NCBI RefSeq assembly: GCF_000428785.1
Contig: NZ_AUAP01000013.1
Span: forward strand, 1 to 64,000
From: Conchiformibius kuhniae DSM 17694
GTDB taxonomy: Bacteria; Pseudomonadota; Gammaproteobacteria; Burkholderiales; Neisseriaceae
DNA length: 64,000 nucleotides
Reading direction: 5' to 3'
In this document: positions 8,487 through 16,563 of the stretch, one piece after another
Layout: the number at the start of each line of letters is the position of its first letter
Numbering within the stretch: the first letter of the stretch is position 1
The notes under the pieces: model-generated
The model's input: only the letters and a program-made list of their open reading frames with translations
Told to the model about the DNA's origin: nothing
Databases searched by the model: none
Translations under genes and position numbers: made by a program

Positions 8487-10022
8487 ATGAATCTACTGGG
8501 CGTTTTGTTCAAAGTCAGCAGCATGACCATGCTGTCGCGGATTTTGGGCTTCGTGCGCGATGCGGTACTGGCGCGGATTTTTGGTGCGGGCGCGGCGATG
8601 GACGCGTTTGTGGTGGCGTTCCGTCTGCCCAACCTGCTGCGGCGGGTGTTTGCCGAAGGGGCGTTTTCGCAGGCGTTTATTCCCGTGCTGGCAGAATACC
8701 GCCAAAACCGCGATGAACGCACCACGCGGCTTTTCGTGCAGTATGTGGCGGGCATGTTGCTGTTTGCCCTGTGCATCGTTACCGCCATCGGCATTGTGGC
8801 GGCACCTTTGATTATCCGGATAACGGCGGGCGGGTTTTCCACAGACGGCACGCGGTTTGAATTGGCGGTATCGCTGCTGCAAATCGTGTTTCCCTATATT
8901 TTGTTTATTTCGCTGTCGTCTTTTGTCGGCAGTATTTTGAACACCTACGGCAAATTTGTGATTCCCGCGTTTACGCCCGTGCTGTTGAACGTGTCGTTTA
9001 TTGTGTTTGCGGTGTTTTTCGTGCCGTATTTCGACCCGCCGGTTACCGCTTTGGCGTGGGCGGTGTTTGTCGGCGGGATTTTGCAGTTGGCGTTCCAACT
9101 GCCGTGGCTGTGGCGTTTGGGGTTTTTGAAGCGTCCGAAATTGAGCTTCCGCAGCCCTGCGGTCAATTATGTGATGCGGCAGATGGTGCCTTCGGTGTTC
9201 GCATCGTCTGCGGCGCAGGTGTCGCTGCTGATTAATACGGCGTTCGCATCGTTTCTGGTGGCGGGCAGCGTGTCGTGGATGTACTACGCCGACCGTTTGA
9301 TGGAGTTGCCCGCAGGGGTCATCGGGGCGGCGTTGGGAACGGTGCTGCTGCCGAATTTGTCGCGCCACGCCGCCGCCGGCAGCACCGAAGAATTTTCGGC
9401 ACTGCTCGATTGGGGTTTGCGCCTGTGCCTGCTGCTGGTGTTGCCCGCCGCTTTGGGCTTGGCGGTATTGGGCTTTCCTTTGGTGGCGACGCTGTTCATG
9501 TACCGCCAATTCAGTCTGCACGACGCGCAAATGACCCATTGGGCATTGATGGCGTATTCGGTGGGCTTGCCGGCGATGATTATGGTGAAGATTTTGGCGG
9601 CGGGTTTTTATGCCCGCAAAAATGTGAAAACGCCGACCCGTGTCGCCATTGTGTCGATTGTCGCCACGCAGGTGTTTAATGTGCTGCTGGTGTGGAAGTT
9701 CAAGCATGTGGGCTTGTCGCTCGCCATCGGCTTGGGGGCGTTGGTGAATGCGTCTTTGCTGCTGATGCTGCTGAAAATGCGGAAAATTTATGTGCCCAAA
9801 CCGGGCTGGAAGGGCTTTTTGCTGCGGATTGCGGCGGCGGTGGCGGTGATGGGGGCGGGTTTGGCGGCGGCGCAGCACTGGCTGCCTTTGCAGTGGGCGG
9901 AGGTGGGCGGTTGGCACCGTGCCGTGCAATTGATGTGTTTGCTGCTGCTGGGGGTGATTTTGTATTTCGGTACGCTGATTGTGTTGGGTGCGCGTCCGCG
10001 CCGTGCAGGGCAGGCGTTGTGA
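8487..10022 (+). CDS. murJ: Lipid II flippase MurJ
   Basis: The product is 511 aa, a polytopic inner-membrane protein of the MOP superfamily with about 14 predicted membrane segments, which moves lipid II across the inner membrane for peptidoglycan synthesis. It starts MNLLGVLFKVSSMTMLSRILGFVRDAVLARIFG, a canonical MurJ/MviN N-terminus; FRLPNLLRRVFAEGAFSQAFIPVLAEY is also diagnostic. The start at 8487 follows AAAAAGGAATTTTG, the same Shine-Dalgarno block that ends the leader repeats upstream of hisD and the 12793 lipoprotein. The stop overlaps the next ATG (TGATG). Confidence 0.96.
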   Translation: MNLLGVLFKVSSMTMLSRILGFVRDAVLARIFGAGAAMDAFVVAFRLPNLLRRVFAEGAFSQAFIPVLAEYRQNRDERTTRLFVQYVAGMLLFALCIVTAIGIVAAPLIIRITAGGFSTDGTRFELAVSLLQIVFPYILFISLSSFVGSILNTYGKFVIPAFTPVLLNVSFIVFAVFFVPYFDPPVTALAWAVFVGGILQLAFQLPWLWRLGFLKRPKLSFRSPAVNYVMRQMVPSVFASSAAQVSLLINTAFASFLVAGSVSWMYYADRLMELPAGVIGAALGTVLLPNLSRHAAAGSTEEFSALLDWGLRLCLLLVLPAALGLAVLGFPLVATLFMYRQFSLHDAQMTHWALMAYSVGLPAMIMVKILAAGFYARKNVKTPTRVAIVSIVATQVFNVLLVWKFKHVGLSLAIGLGALVNASLLLMLLKMRKIYVPKPGWKGFLLRIAAAVAVMGAGLAAAQHWLPLQWAEVGGWHRAVQLMCLLLLGVILYFGTLIVLGARPRRAGQAL

Positions 10023-11089
10023 TGTGGAAGCCTTTGGCGGGTTTGGCGGCGGGCTTGCTGGTGGCGGGCATGGTGTTTTGGCGTTGGCAGGCGGTGGATT
10101 ACCCCGCTTATCCGCACAGCCGCCAATACCGCAACGGCGCGTTTGCCAACGACCCGCCCACCCGCCCCGTTGCGTTTGGCGGTGCGGTGTATTCCTTGTG
10201 GCGGCTGCTGACAGCATCGCGGCAGTTCGCCCCGCCGCAGCCCCTGCCTGCGGTGCGCCCCGATTGGCAGGCGTTTTTGGCAGACGGCGGCAAAATCAAA
10301 ATGCTGTGGTTCGGGCATTCCAGCACCCTGATGCGGGTGGGCGGGCAAACCGTGTTTTTCGACCCCGTGTTTGCCGCTTCGGTGTCGCCTGTGCCGTTGA
10401 TGATGCGCCGTTTCCAGCCGCCGCCCGCCACCTTGCACGACCTGCCGCCGGTGGACGTGGTGGTGTACACCCACAACCACTACGACCATCTCGACAAAAC
10501 CGCGCTCCGGCATTTTGCGGCGGGCGACACCCGCTTCATCGTGCCTTTGGGCATGGGCGCATTATTGCAGTCGTGGGGCGTGGCGGCAGAACGCATACGC
10601 GAAGCCGATTGGTGGGACAAGCTGGATTTGGGCGCATGGCAACTGCATGCCGTACCCGCACGCCACAATAGCGGGCGCGGCGGCGGCGACCGCAACCGCA
10701 GCCTGTGGTGCGGTTGGGTGGTGCAAACGGCACACGAGCAAATCTATTACTCGGGCGATTCCGCCTACGGCGCACACTTTGCCGAAATCGGACGGCGCTT
10801 CGGCGGATTCGATTTGGCGCTGCTGGAAAACGGGCAATACAACCCCGCTTGGGCAGACAACCACATGTTTCCTGAACAAACCGCCCAAGCCGCGCAAGAC
10901 GTCCGCGCCAAACGGGTGATGCCCGTGCATTGGGGCGCGTATGCCTTGAGCATACACGCGTGGGACGAACCCGTGCGCCGTCTGCTGCCTTTGCTGCAAC
11001 AGTCCGACACCGCCGCCCTGACACCCGTGCAGGGGCAGGTGTTCGACCGCGAAACACCAACGGAAAAATGGTGGGAACAGGAAAAATAA
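10022..11089 (+). CDS. Membrane-anchored metallo-beta-lactamase-fold hydrolase (NAPE-PLD-like)
   Basis: The product is 355 aa. An N-terminal hydrophobic anchor (residues 4-20) is followed by a beta-lactamase-fold domain. Metal-site motifs are HNHYDH at 151-156, the Asp of YYSGDSAYG, and the His of MPVHWG; FGHSSTLMRVGG and DPVF upstream are typical of the UlaG/NAPE-PLD-like subgroup. The substrate is unknown; related proteins act on phosphodiester or lipid substrates. It is translationally coupled to murJ by a 1-base overlap, which hints at an envelope role, though this is inference. It is convergent with the next gene, 10 bp apart. Confidence 0.85.
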   Translation: MWKPLAGLAAGLLVAGMVFWRWQAVDYPAYPHSRQYRNGAFANDPPTRPVAFGGAVYSLWRLLTASRQFAPPQPLPAVRPDWQAFLADGGKIKMLWFGHSSTLMRVGGQTVFFDPVFAASVSPVPLMMRRFQPPPATLHDLPPVDVVVYTHNHYDHLDKTALRHFAAGDTRFIVPLGMGALLQSWGVAAERIREADWWDKLDLGAWQLHAVPARHNSGRGGGDRNRSLWCGWVVQTAHEQIYYSGDSAYGAHFAEIGRRFGGFDLALLENGQYNPAWADNHMFPEQTAQAAQDVRAKRVMPVHWGAYALSIHAWDEPVRRLLPLLQQSDTAALTPVQGQVFDRETPTEKWWEQEK

Positions 11090-11099
11090 TCAGGCCGTT

Positions 11100-11894
11100 T
11101 CAGCCGTGTTGTGTGGGACGGACGAAGCGTATTTCGCGTTCGTTGTCTGCCAACACGGCTTTTTTGACGGCATGCCCGAACACGGTTTCCAAATTCAGGC
11201 GGCGCAGTGCGCCCGTGTCCCATGCTTGGTCGAGCAGGGCGCGGGCGCGTTCTTGTTCGGATTCGGGGCATTGCAGTGCCTGCCACAGCCCCAAAGTTTG
11301 CCAGTCTTGCCACAGGGCTGTGCGGCTTTGGTAGGTGAGTACCAGCTTTTCGGTGTCGGTTACGGGGTCGCAAAAGCCGTGATGGAACATCATGTCGCCC
11401 AAGTCGTGCATGTCGCGCAGGGTGGGGGCAGGGCAGGGGCAGCCGTTTTCGGTGAGCAGGGCGCGGACGTCTTGCAGGCTGTCGATGCCCAAGTGGCTGA
11501 AAAACAATAATCCGCCCGTTTGCAGGGCGTTTGCCCAGTTGTCGAATACGGCAACGGGGTCGGCGGCGGTGTGCAGGCTCAGGTTGGCCCAAAGCATGTC
11601 GGCGGGCAAGCCCAAGGTTTGGTGGACGGCTTGGCAGGTTTGGGCAACGGTTTTGCCGGTGAGTTTGGCAAGCAGTCCGTGGTTGCGGGCTTGGGCGGCG
11701 TCGTGCAAAAATTCGGGGCGCGGGTCGTATTCGCGAAAACGCGCGTGCGGAAAACGGGCGGCAAGCAGGCTGCGTCCGCAGTCGCCGTCCGCACCGGCGA
11801 GAATAATCTGTTTGGGCGGGTGTTTGAGCAGTGCCAGCCGTTCGTTCATGGTGTGTGCCAAATGGCGGTGGACGGCGTAGGTGTCGGGATTCAT
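11100..11894 (-). CDS. SAM-dependent methyltransferase, BioC-like
   Basis: The product is 264 aa. The order resembles a class I methyltransferase of the malonyl-ACP O-methyltransferase (BioC) type: IILAGADGDCGRSLLAARFP in the SAM-binding position, then MLWANLSLHTAADPVAVFDNWANALQTGGLLFFSHLG, matching the BioC-like WxN..L.W..D....W...L..GG....S pattern. Motif I is unusual, lacking the typical DxGxGxG. Its ATG overlaps the znuB stop by 4 bases, so it is the last gene of the zinc operon. Nothing in the sequence links its activity to zinc. The specific substrate assignment is tentative. Confidence 0.65.
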   Translation of the reverse strand: MNPDTYAVHRHLAHTMNERLALLKHPPKQIILAGADGDCGRSLLAARFPHARFREYDPRPEFLHDAAQARNHGLLAKLTGKTVAQTCQAVHQTLGLPADMLWANLSLHTAADPVAVFDNWANALQTGGLLFFSHLGIDSLQDVRALLTENGCPCPAPTLRDMHDLGDMMFHHGFCDPVTDTEKLVLTYQSRTALWQDWQTLGLWQALQCPESEQERARALLDQAWDTGALRRLNLETVFGHAVKKAVLADNEREIRFVRPTQHG

Positions 11895-12790
11895 GGTTTG
11901 GGGCTTTCGTGGGGGCGGACGGTGGAAACGGTGCGGTGTTTGCGCCGCAACAGTTTGGCAATGATGCCGCTTTGCACGCCGAACAACACCGAAAACAAAT
12001 AAAACCCGCCGCAAAACAAAATAATCGCCGGGCCCGAAGGAATGTTCACATAATAGGAAAACAGCAGCCCCGCCGCCCCGCAGCACAGCGCAATCGCCGC
12101 CGCCGCCGCCATCATCGCGCCGATGCCGCGCACCCACAGCCGCGCCGTTACCGCCGGCAGCATCATCAGTCCCACCGACATCAGCGTGCCCAAAGCCTGA
12201 AAACCCGCCACCAAATTCATCACCACCAACACCAAAAACGCCACATGCCACACGCCGCCGCGTCCGCCGACCGCGCGTAAAAACAAAGGGTCGATGCTTT
12301 CCAGCAGCAGGGGACGGAACATCACCGCCAATGCCAGCAGCGTAACGCTCGCCACACATGCCATCAGCAGCAGCGATGCGCCGTCCACCGCCAGCACCGA
12401 GCCGAACAGCAGATGCAGCAGTTCCACGCTGTTGCCGCCCAAACTCACCAGCGTAACGCCCACCGCCAAGCTGCTCAAATAAAAAGCGGCGAAGTTGGCG
12501 TCTTCCTTGACATCGGTGAAACGGCTTGCCAAGCCTGCCAGCAATGCCATTAGCATACCTGCGGCAAAGCCGCCGATGCTCATCGCGGGCAGGCTCAAAC
12601 CCGCCAACATATAGCCCGCCGCCGCGCCGGGCAGCACCGCATGGCTGAGCGCGTCCCCAATCAGGCTCATGCGCCGCATCACCAAAAACACGCCCACCGG
12701 CGCGGCAGACAAGGCGAGCATCACCACCGATGCCAATGCGCCGCGCATAAATCCGAATTCAACAAAGGGTTGGATAAGCAGTTCGTGCAT
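11891..12790 (-). CDS. znuB: Zinc ABC transporter permease
   Basis: The product is 299 aa, an ABC-3-family inner-membrane permease with about eight or nine hydrophobic segments. It begins MHELLIQPFVEFGFMRGALAS, and RMSLIGDALSHAVLPGAAAGY is the family signature. The ABC-3 family includes zinc and manganese importers. Zinc is favoured because the operon has a Zur-like operator and the separate znuA-type binding protein gene has a matching one. It lies 2 bases downstream of the small lipoprotein gene and overlaps the methyltransferase start by 4 bases. Confidence 0.9.
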   Translation of the reverse strand: MHELLIQPFVEFGFMRGALASVVMLALSAAPVGVFLVMRRMSLIGDALSHAVLPGAAAGYMLAGLSLPAMSIGGFAAGMLMALLAGLASRFTDVKEDANFAAFYLSSLAVGVTLVSLGGNSVELLHLLFGSVLAVDGASLLLMACVASVTLLALAVMFRPLLLESIDPLFLRAVGGRGGVWHVAFLVLVVMNLVAGFQALGTLMSVGLMMLPAVTARLWVRGIGAMMAAAAAIALCCGAAGLLFSYYVNIPSGPAIILFCGGFYLFSVLFGVQSGIIAKLLRRKHRTVSTVRPHESPKP

Positions 12791-12792
12791 GG

Positions 12793-13143
12793 TTATTCTT
12801 GCAATTCGTAATAGCGCAGCAGTCCGGCGGCACGTTGGCGGTAGGCGGTACAAAAGCTCGGCGACCGTGCTTGCGATTGTGCGGCGGCGATGGCGCGTTC
12901 AATCTCGGCATCGCTGTTTGGTTTCAGGCAGCTTTGCCGTTTGAACAGGGTTTCGCCGACAAAATAAGTGGCGCTGTCGTAACGTCCGATATCGTCATGG
13001 TTTTTGTCCACACAGGCATCGCGGTACGCACCCAAAAAGGCGGAATGTTCCAGCAGGGTGGTGCAGCTTGCGGCGGTGGGCACGTTGGGAACGGCGCAGG
13101 CGTTGAGCAGGCAAACGGTGGTTAAGATGCTTAATTTTTTCAT
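12793..13143 (-). CDS. Small cysteine-containing lipoprotein inside the zinc operon
   Basis: The product is 116 aa. MKKLSILTTVCLLNACAVPN is a lipoprotein signal with lipobox LLNAC (Cys16). The mature part contains four further cysteines (SCTT, DACVDKN, QSCLKPN, SFCTAYRQ), suggesting two disulfides or a metal site, and no recognised domain. It sits between znuC and znuB, 2 bases before znuB, and its ATG is preceded directly by a leader repeat supplying AAAAGGAATTTTG. ZnuB and ZnuC are normally adjacent in this family, so the gene is an insertion in the operon. Confidence 0.75.
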   Translation of the reverse strand: MKKLSILTTVCLLNACAVPNVPTAASCTTLLEHSAFLGAYRDACVDKNHDDIGRYDSATYFVGETLFKRQSCLKPNSDAEIERAIAAAQSQARSPSFCTAYRQRAAGLLRYYELQE

Positions 13144-13284
13144 CAAAATTCCTTTTCGGTTTGAAACTCCGCCGTTCACGGCGGTAAAATGGCTTTTTTA
13201 TTCGGGCGGGGCGTAAGCCCGTCCGAATCAGGGCAAGGCATAGGGCTGCGCTTTGCTTTAATGTCCAGCCCTGTGCGTTGAAAC
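13144..13284 (-). repeat. Leader repeat (R2), copy 1
   Basis: Read on the minus strand, it starts GTTTCAACGCACAGGGC, contains TGCCTTGCCCTGATTCGGAC, a GGGCTTACGCCCCGCCCGAA hairpin half, and CCGCCGTGAACGGCGG, and ends GTTTCAAACCGAAAAGGAATTTTG exactly before the ATG of the lipoprotein gene (shown here in pieces). It is nearly identical to the sequence before hisD (38119-38243). Confidence 0.85.
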
Positions 13285-13309
13285 ATGATATTAAAAATTT
13301 GTTTGCAAA

Positions 13310-14047
13310 TCAGTTGTCGGGACACCAAGCGCCGTCTTCGCCCGCTTGCGCCAGCGCGTTGGCGCGTTGCAGCAGGGCATCGCACAACACGTCCCGCGTG
13401 TTGCCTTCGCCGACTTTTTCCCGTGCAATCAGCAGGGTGTGCGGAAAATGGGCGCGGACTTGTTCGTAATCGTGCAAAACGGCAATCACGGCGCGGCCGT
13501 TGCGGTGTTCTTCCTGCAACACGTTCAGCAGGGCGCGGGTGGTTTTGGCGTCCACAGCGTTAAACGGTTCGTCCAGCAGCAGAAATTTAGCGTTTTGTAC
13601 CAGCATCCGCGCCAGCAGCACGCGCTGGAATTGTCCGTTGGACAAATCGCCAATCATATTGGCGGCAAAATCCGCCATGTTCACCCGCGTCAGGGCTGCC
13701 TGCACGCGCTCACGTTGCGCTGCCGACACGCCGCCGAAAAAGCCGGTTTCGTACCACAAACCCAATGCCGCCAGCTCAAACACGCTCATCGGCTGGCTGC
13801 GGTCGATGTCGGACTGCTGCGGCAGATAAGCGATGTCGGCGCGGCACAGCCCGTGCCAGCGCACTTCGCCGGTTTGACAGCGCTGCAGCCGCATCACCGC
13901 TTTGAGCAGGGTGGATTTGCCCGCACCGTTGGGGCCGCACAGGGCATACATGCCGCCGCCGTCAAAACGGGTGTTGAGGTGGTGGACGGCGGTGCGTTGG
14001 CGGTAGGCAACGGTGAGGTTGCACACTTCAATCGCGGGCGTACTCAT
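13310..14047 (-). CDS. znuC: Zinc ABC transporter ATP-binding protein
   Basis: The product is 245 aa, the ATPase that powers zinc import through ZnuB. Walker A GPNGAGKST is at residues 38-46, the Q-loop at YLPQQ, the ABC signature is LSNGQFQR, Walker B LLLDEPFNAVD and the H-loop AVLHDY. The ATG at 14047 was chosen because it overlaps the stop of an upstream 33-codon ORF (ATGA) and removes an unsupported 23-residue extension. It is separated from the next gene by a leader repeat. Confidence 0.92.
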   Translation of the reverse strand: MSTPAIEVCNLTVAYRQRTAVHHLNTRFDGGGMYALCGPNGAGKSTLLKAVMRLQRCQTGEVRWHGLCRADIAYLPQQSDIDRSQPMSVFELAALGLWYETGFFGGVSAAQRERVQAALTRVNMADFAANMIGDLSNGQFQRVLLARMLVQNAKFLLLDEPFNAVDAKTTRALLNVLQEEHRNGRAVIAVLHDYEQVRAHFPHTLLIAREKVGEGNTRDVLCDALLQRANALAQAGEDGAWCPDN

Positions 14048-14145
14048 GCCGCCGCCCAAAAATACACGCCCCAAATCAGGGCAAGGGCGCACGCCGCCAG
14101 CAACAGGCGTTGCCACACGCCCGACAACAACAGGGAATAGCGCAT
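14044..14145 (-). CDS. 33-aa single-span membrane micropeptide heading the zinc operon
   Basis: ATG at 14145 to TGA at 14044 encodes MRYSLLLSGVWQRLLLAACA followed by LALIWGVYFWAAA: a basic N-terminus, then one hydrophobic helix with four aromatic residues at its end. AGGA lies 8 bases before the ATG, and the stop overlaps the znuC ATG (ATGA), the same coupling seen elsewhere in this operon. It is the first ORF after the Zur-like operator. I know no family for it. It could instead be only a translational leader for znuC. Confidence 0.55.
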   Translation of the reverse strand: MRYSLLLSGVWQRLLLAACALALIWGVYFWAAA

Positions 14146-14169
14146 TTCAGCCGTCCTGCAAGGAAAAAG

Positions 14170-14184
14170 CGTTATTGTATAACA
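14170..14184 (-). promoter_or_regulatory. Zur-like operator of the znuC operon
   Basis: CGTTATTGTATAACA contains the perfect palindrome GTTAT-TGT-ATAAC and matches 14 of 15 positions of the neisserial Zur motif as I recall it (TGTTATDNHATAACA). On the minus strand it embeds a TACAAT -10 box (14178-14173), so bound repressor would cover the promoter. The flank ATTCGG is shared with the znuA operator at 33445. Confidence 0.75.
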
Positions 14185-14223
14185 TTCGGGCGGGGCGGGG
14201 AAATGTGCCTTGACGTATGTCTG

Positions 14224-14463
14224 GGGCGTGTCATCAATTGACCGAAAAATCTCTGCACCGTCATTCCCGCGCAGGTGTCGGTTGGGTTGGAGCGAAGCGC
14301 AAACCCAACAAAATCCATAAATTTTCGGAAAAATGTTGGGTTTTCACTTCAACCCAAGCTACGCTTGCTTCACAAACATCAGGCAGTGGATTCCCGCCTG
14401 CGCGGGAATGACGGCAGTTTTTTATTGTGCTGATTTCCGGTAAAAATTTAAATGATGGCACGC
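14224..14463 (+). repeat. MITE-like element, copy 3, with internal insertion
   Basis: The left end GGGCGTGTCATCAATTGACCG and right end AAATTTAAATGATGGCACGCC are both present. The first dRS3 arm is interrupted after TTCCCGCGCAGG by about 90 bp that contains its own inverted repeat (GGTTGGGTTGGAGCGAAGC ... CTTCAACCCAAGCTACGCTT). With the micropeptide it explains the whole stretch between the zinc operon and the rhodanese gene. Confidence 0.8.
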
Positions 14464-14464
14464 C

Positions 14465-14812
14465 TTAGTGTGTTTTCAAATCGTCGTATGCGCCCAAATT
14501 GCGGACGTTGCGGTAGCCCATGTTGTGCAGGGTTTGCTGTGCCAAGCCCGAACGCCGTCCGCTACGGCAGTAGAGCAGGATTTCGGTGTCGCGGTTGTCG
14601 GTGAGGGCGGCGATGTGTCGGGCGATTTGGTCGTGGGGAATGTTTACCGCATGGTTCAAATGCCCTGCGGCAAATTCTTCGGCAGAGCGCACGTCAATCA
14701 AAATACCCGTGCGGGCGGGGACGGCTGCGGCAGATGCGGGCACGGCGGACGGTTCGGCGGCACCGCAAGCGGCGGCAAGCAGGGTCAGTAAAACGCATAG
14801 ACAATGTTTCAT
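14465..14812 (-). CDS. Rhodanese-like lipoprotein
   Basis: The product is 115 aa. MKHCLCVLLTLLAAACGAAE is a lipoprotein signal with lipobox LAAAC. The rest is a single rhodanese domain: LIDVRSAEEFAAGHLNHAVNIP (CH2A-type substrate loop) and the active-site loop YCRSGRRSG with the nucleophilic Cys. It resembles PspE-type periplasmic sulfurtransferases. An upstream extension of the open frame to 15034 overlaps the next gene and was rejected. It is probably transcribed with the DUF7336-like gene 46 bp upstream. Confidence 0.85.
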   Translation of the reverse strand: MKHCLCVLLTLLAAACGAAEPSAVPASAAAVPARTGILIDVRSAEEFAAGHLNHAVNIPHDQIARHIAALTDNRDTEILLYCRSGRRSGLAQQTLHNMGYRNVRNLGAYDDLKTH

Positions 14813-14858
14813 CGGAAATACCTTTCTGTGTGGGGATAACGGGCGGGGATTTTTGGGT

Positions 14859-15110
14859 TTATGGTGCGCCGTCCTGCGGCTTGGCAAATTCCGTGTACCA
14901 ATTGAAAAAGCCGTCCGACCAATTGATTCTGCCGATTTCGCACTTGTCAATGTAAAAGCCGTCAGGATAATCCCGAAAGCCCGGTTTGTCGGATAATTGC
15001 GCTTGGGCGTGTCGGGCGTCTGCCAACGTGGCAAAAACGCCGATGTGCTTGATGTCGTCGTGGTAGGGACTTCGTTGGCGGACGTGTCCCAACAGGAAAA
15101 CGTATTTCAT
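14859..15110 (-). CDS. Small cytosolic protein, DUF7336-like
   Basis: The product is 83 aa without a signal peptide. The pattern YVFLLGHVRQ ... KHIGVFATLADARHAQAQL ... PGFRDYPDGFYIDKCEIGRINWSDGF fits the uncharacterised DUF7336 family (recalled from pattern, not searched). The ATG at 15110 is joined directly to a leader repeat that provides GAAAAGGCATTGT as its ribosome binding site. It is divergent from glyA. Confidence 0.7.
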   Translation of the reverse strand: MKYVFLLGHVRQRSPYHDDIKHIGVFATLADARHAQAQLSDKPGFRDYPDGFYIDKCEIGRINWSDGFFNWYTEFAKPQDGAP

Positions 15111-15226
15111 TACAATGCCTTTTCGGTTGGAAACCCCGCCGTTTGCGGCGGGAAAATCCGCTTTTGTGCGGGTGGGGCATGGGGTGGTGCCTGATGTGCC
15201 GCCCCTGCGCCTTGAACATCATGGGC
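15111..15226 (-). repeat. Leader repeat (R2), copy 2, diverged
   Basis: On the minus strand it runs GATGTTCAAGGCGCAGGGGC ... ATGCCCCACCCGCAC ... CCGCCGCAAACGGCGGGG, then TTTCCAACCGAAAAGGCATTGT directly before the ATG at 15110. The order of blocks matches the copies before hisD and the 12793 lipoprotein, but the sequence is more diverged and lacks the second hairpin. Confidence 0.65.
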
Positions 15227-15295
15227 GGGAAAAGTCTGCCGGTTTGGGTTACAATGCGCCCGTTTTCCCACCACCCCCCAGTATAAGGACAAAAT

Positions 15296-16546
15296 ATGTT
15301 TTCCAAAAGTGTTACCATCGCCCAATACGACCCCGAACTGGCCGCCGCCATCGCCGCCGAAACCGCGCGCCAGCAAGACCACATTGAACTGATTGCCTCC
15401 GAAAACTACGTAAGCTGCGCCGTGATGGAAGCGCAGGGCAGCCAACTGACCAACAAATACGCCGAAGGCTATCCCGCCAAACGCTATTACGGCGGCTGCG
15501 AACACGTTGATGTGGCGGAACAACTGGCGATTGACCGCGTGAAACAACTGTTCGGCGCGGCGTATGCCAACGTGCAGCCGCACTCCGGTTCGCAAGCCAA
15601 TCAAGCCGTTTACGCCGCCGTTTTGAAACCGGGCGACACCATTTTGGGCATGAGCTTGGCGCACGGCGGTCATCTCACGCACGGCGCGTCCGTCAATATT
15701 TCCGGCAAACTCTACAACGCCGTTACCTACGGCTTGGACGAAAACGAAGTGTTGGACTATGCCGAAGTGGAACGCCTTGCGCTGGAACACAAACCGAAAA
15801 TGATTGTGGCGGGCGCGTCCGCCTACGCCTTGCAGATTGACTGGGCGCGTTTCCGCGAAATCGCCGACAAAGTGGGCGCGTATTTGTTTGTGGACATGGC
15901 GCACTATGCCGGTTTGGTGGCGGGCGGCGAGTATCCCAATCCCGTCCCCCACGCCGATTTCGTAACCACCACCACGCATAAAACCTTGCGCGGGCCGCGC
16001 GGCGGCGTGATTTTGTGCCGCGACACCACCCACGAAAAAGCCTTGAATTCCAGCATTTTCCCCAGCTTGCAGGGCGGGCCTCTGATGCACGTTATCGCCG
16101 CCAAAGCGGTGGCGTTCAAAGAAGCCCTTGAACCGGAATTCAAAACCTACGCCAAACAAGTGAAAACCAATGCGGCGGCCATGGCGGAAGAATTGGTGAA
16201 ACGCGGTTTGCGGATTATTTCCGGCCGCACCGAAAGCCATGTTTTCCTGGTGGATTTGCGTGCCAAAAACATTACCGGCAAAGCCGCCGAAGAAGCACTC
16301 GGCAAGGCGCACATCACCATCAACAAAAACGCCATTCCCAACGACCCGGAAAAACCGTTTGTAACAAGCGGTATCCGTGTCGGCACGGCGGCGATTACCA
16401 CACGCGGTTTTGACGAAGCCGATTCACGCGTGTTGGCGAACTTGGTGGCGGACGTGCTGGAAGCGCCCGAAGACGAAGCGGCTTTGGCGCAAGTGGCAGA
16501 CAAAGTGAAAGCCCTGTGCGACAAATACCCCGTTTACGGCGCGTAA
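15296..16546 (+). CDS. glyA: Serine hydroxymethyltransferase
   Basis: The product is 416 aa, full length for this PLP enzyme, which interconverts serine and glycine and charges tetrahydrofolate with a one-carbon unit. The PLP lysine lies in VTTTTHKTLRGPRGG. ELIASENYVSCAVMEAQGSQLTNKYAEGYP is the conserved N-terminal block and DMAHYAGLVAGG the PLP-binding Asp region. AAGGAC lies just upstream of the ATG and TACAAT (15250-15255) is a possible -10. gcvH is elsewhere in the window (51328). Confidence 0.97.
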   Translation: MFSKSVTIAQYDPELAAAIAAETARQQDHIELIASENYVSCAVMEAQGSQLTNKYAEGYPAKRYYGGCEHVDVAEQLAIDRVKQLFGAAYANVQPHSGSQANQAVYAAVLKPGDTILGMSLAHGGHLTHGASVNISGKLYNAVTYGLDENEVLDYAEVERLALEHKPKMIVAGASAYALQIDWARFREIADKVGAYLFVDMAHYAGLVAGGEYPNPVPHADFVTTTTHKTLRGPRGGVILCRDTTHEKALNSSIFPSLQGGPLMHVIAAKAVAFKEALEPEFKTYAKQVKTNAAAMAEELVKRGLRIISGRTESHVFLVDLRAKNITGKAAEEALGKAHITINKNAIPNDPEKPFVTSGIRVGTAAITTRGFDEADSRVLANLVADVLEAPEDEAALAQVADKVKALCDKYPVYGA

Positions 16547-16563
16547 ACCCGCCCGTTTGCCGC

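Noticed and set aside
14224..14463. CRISPR-like repeat array from the recurring palindromes
   Set aside because: Copies are kilobases apart with inverted ends; there is no direct-repeat/spacer periodicity and no cas gene.
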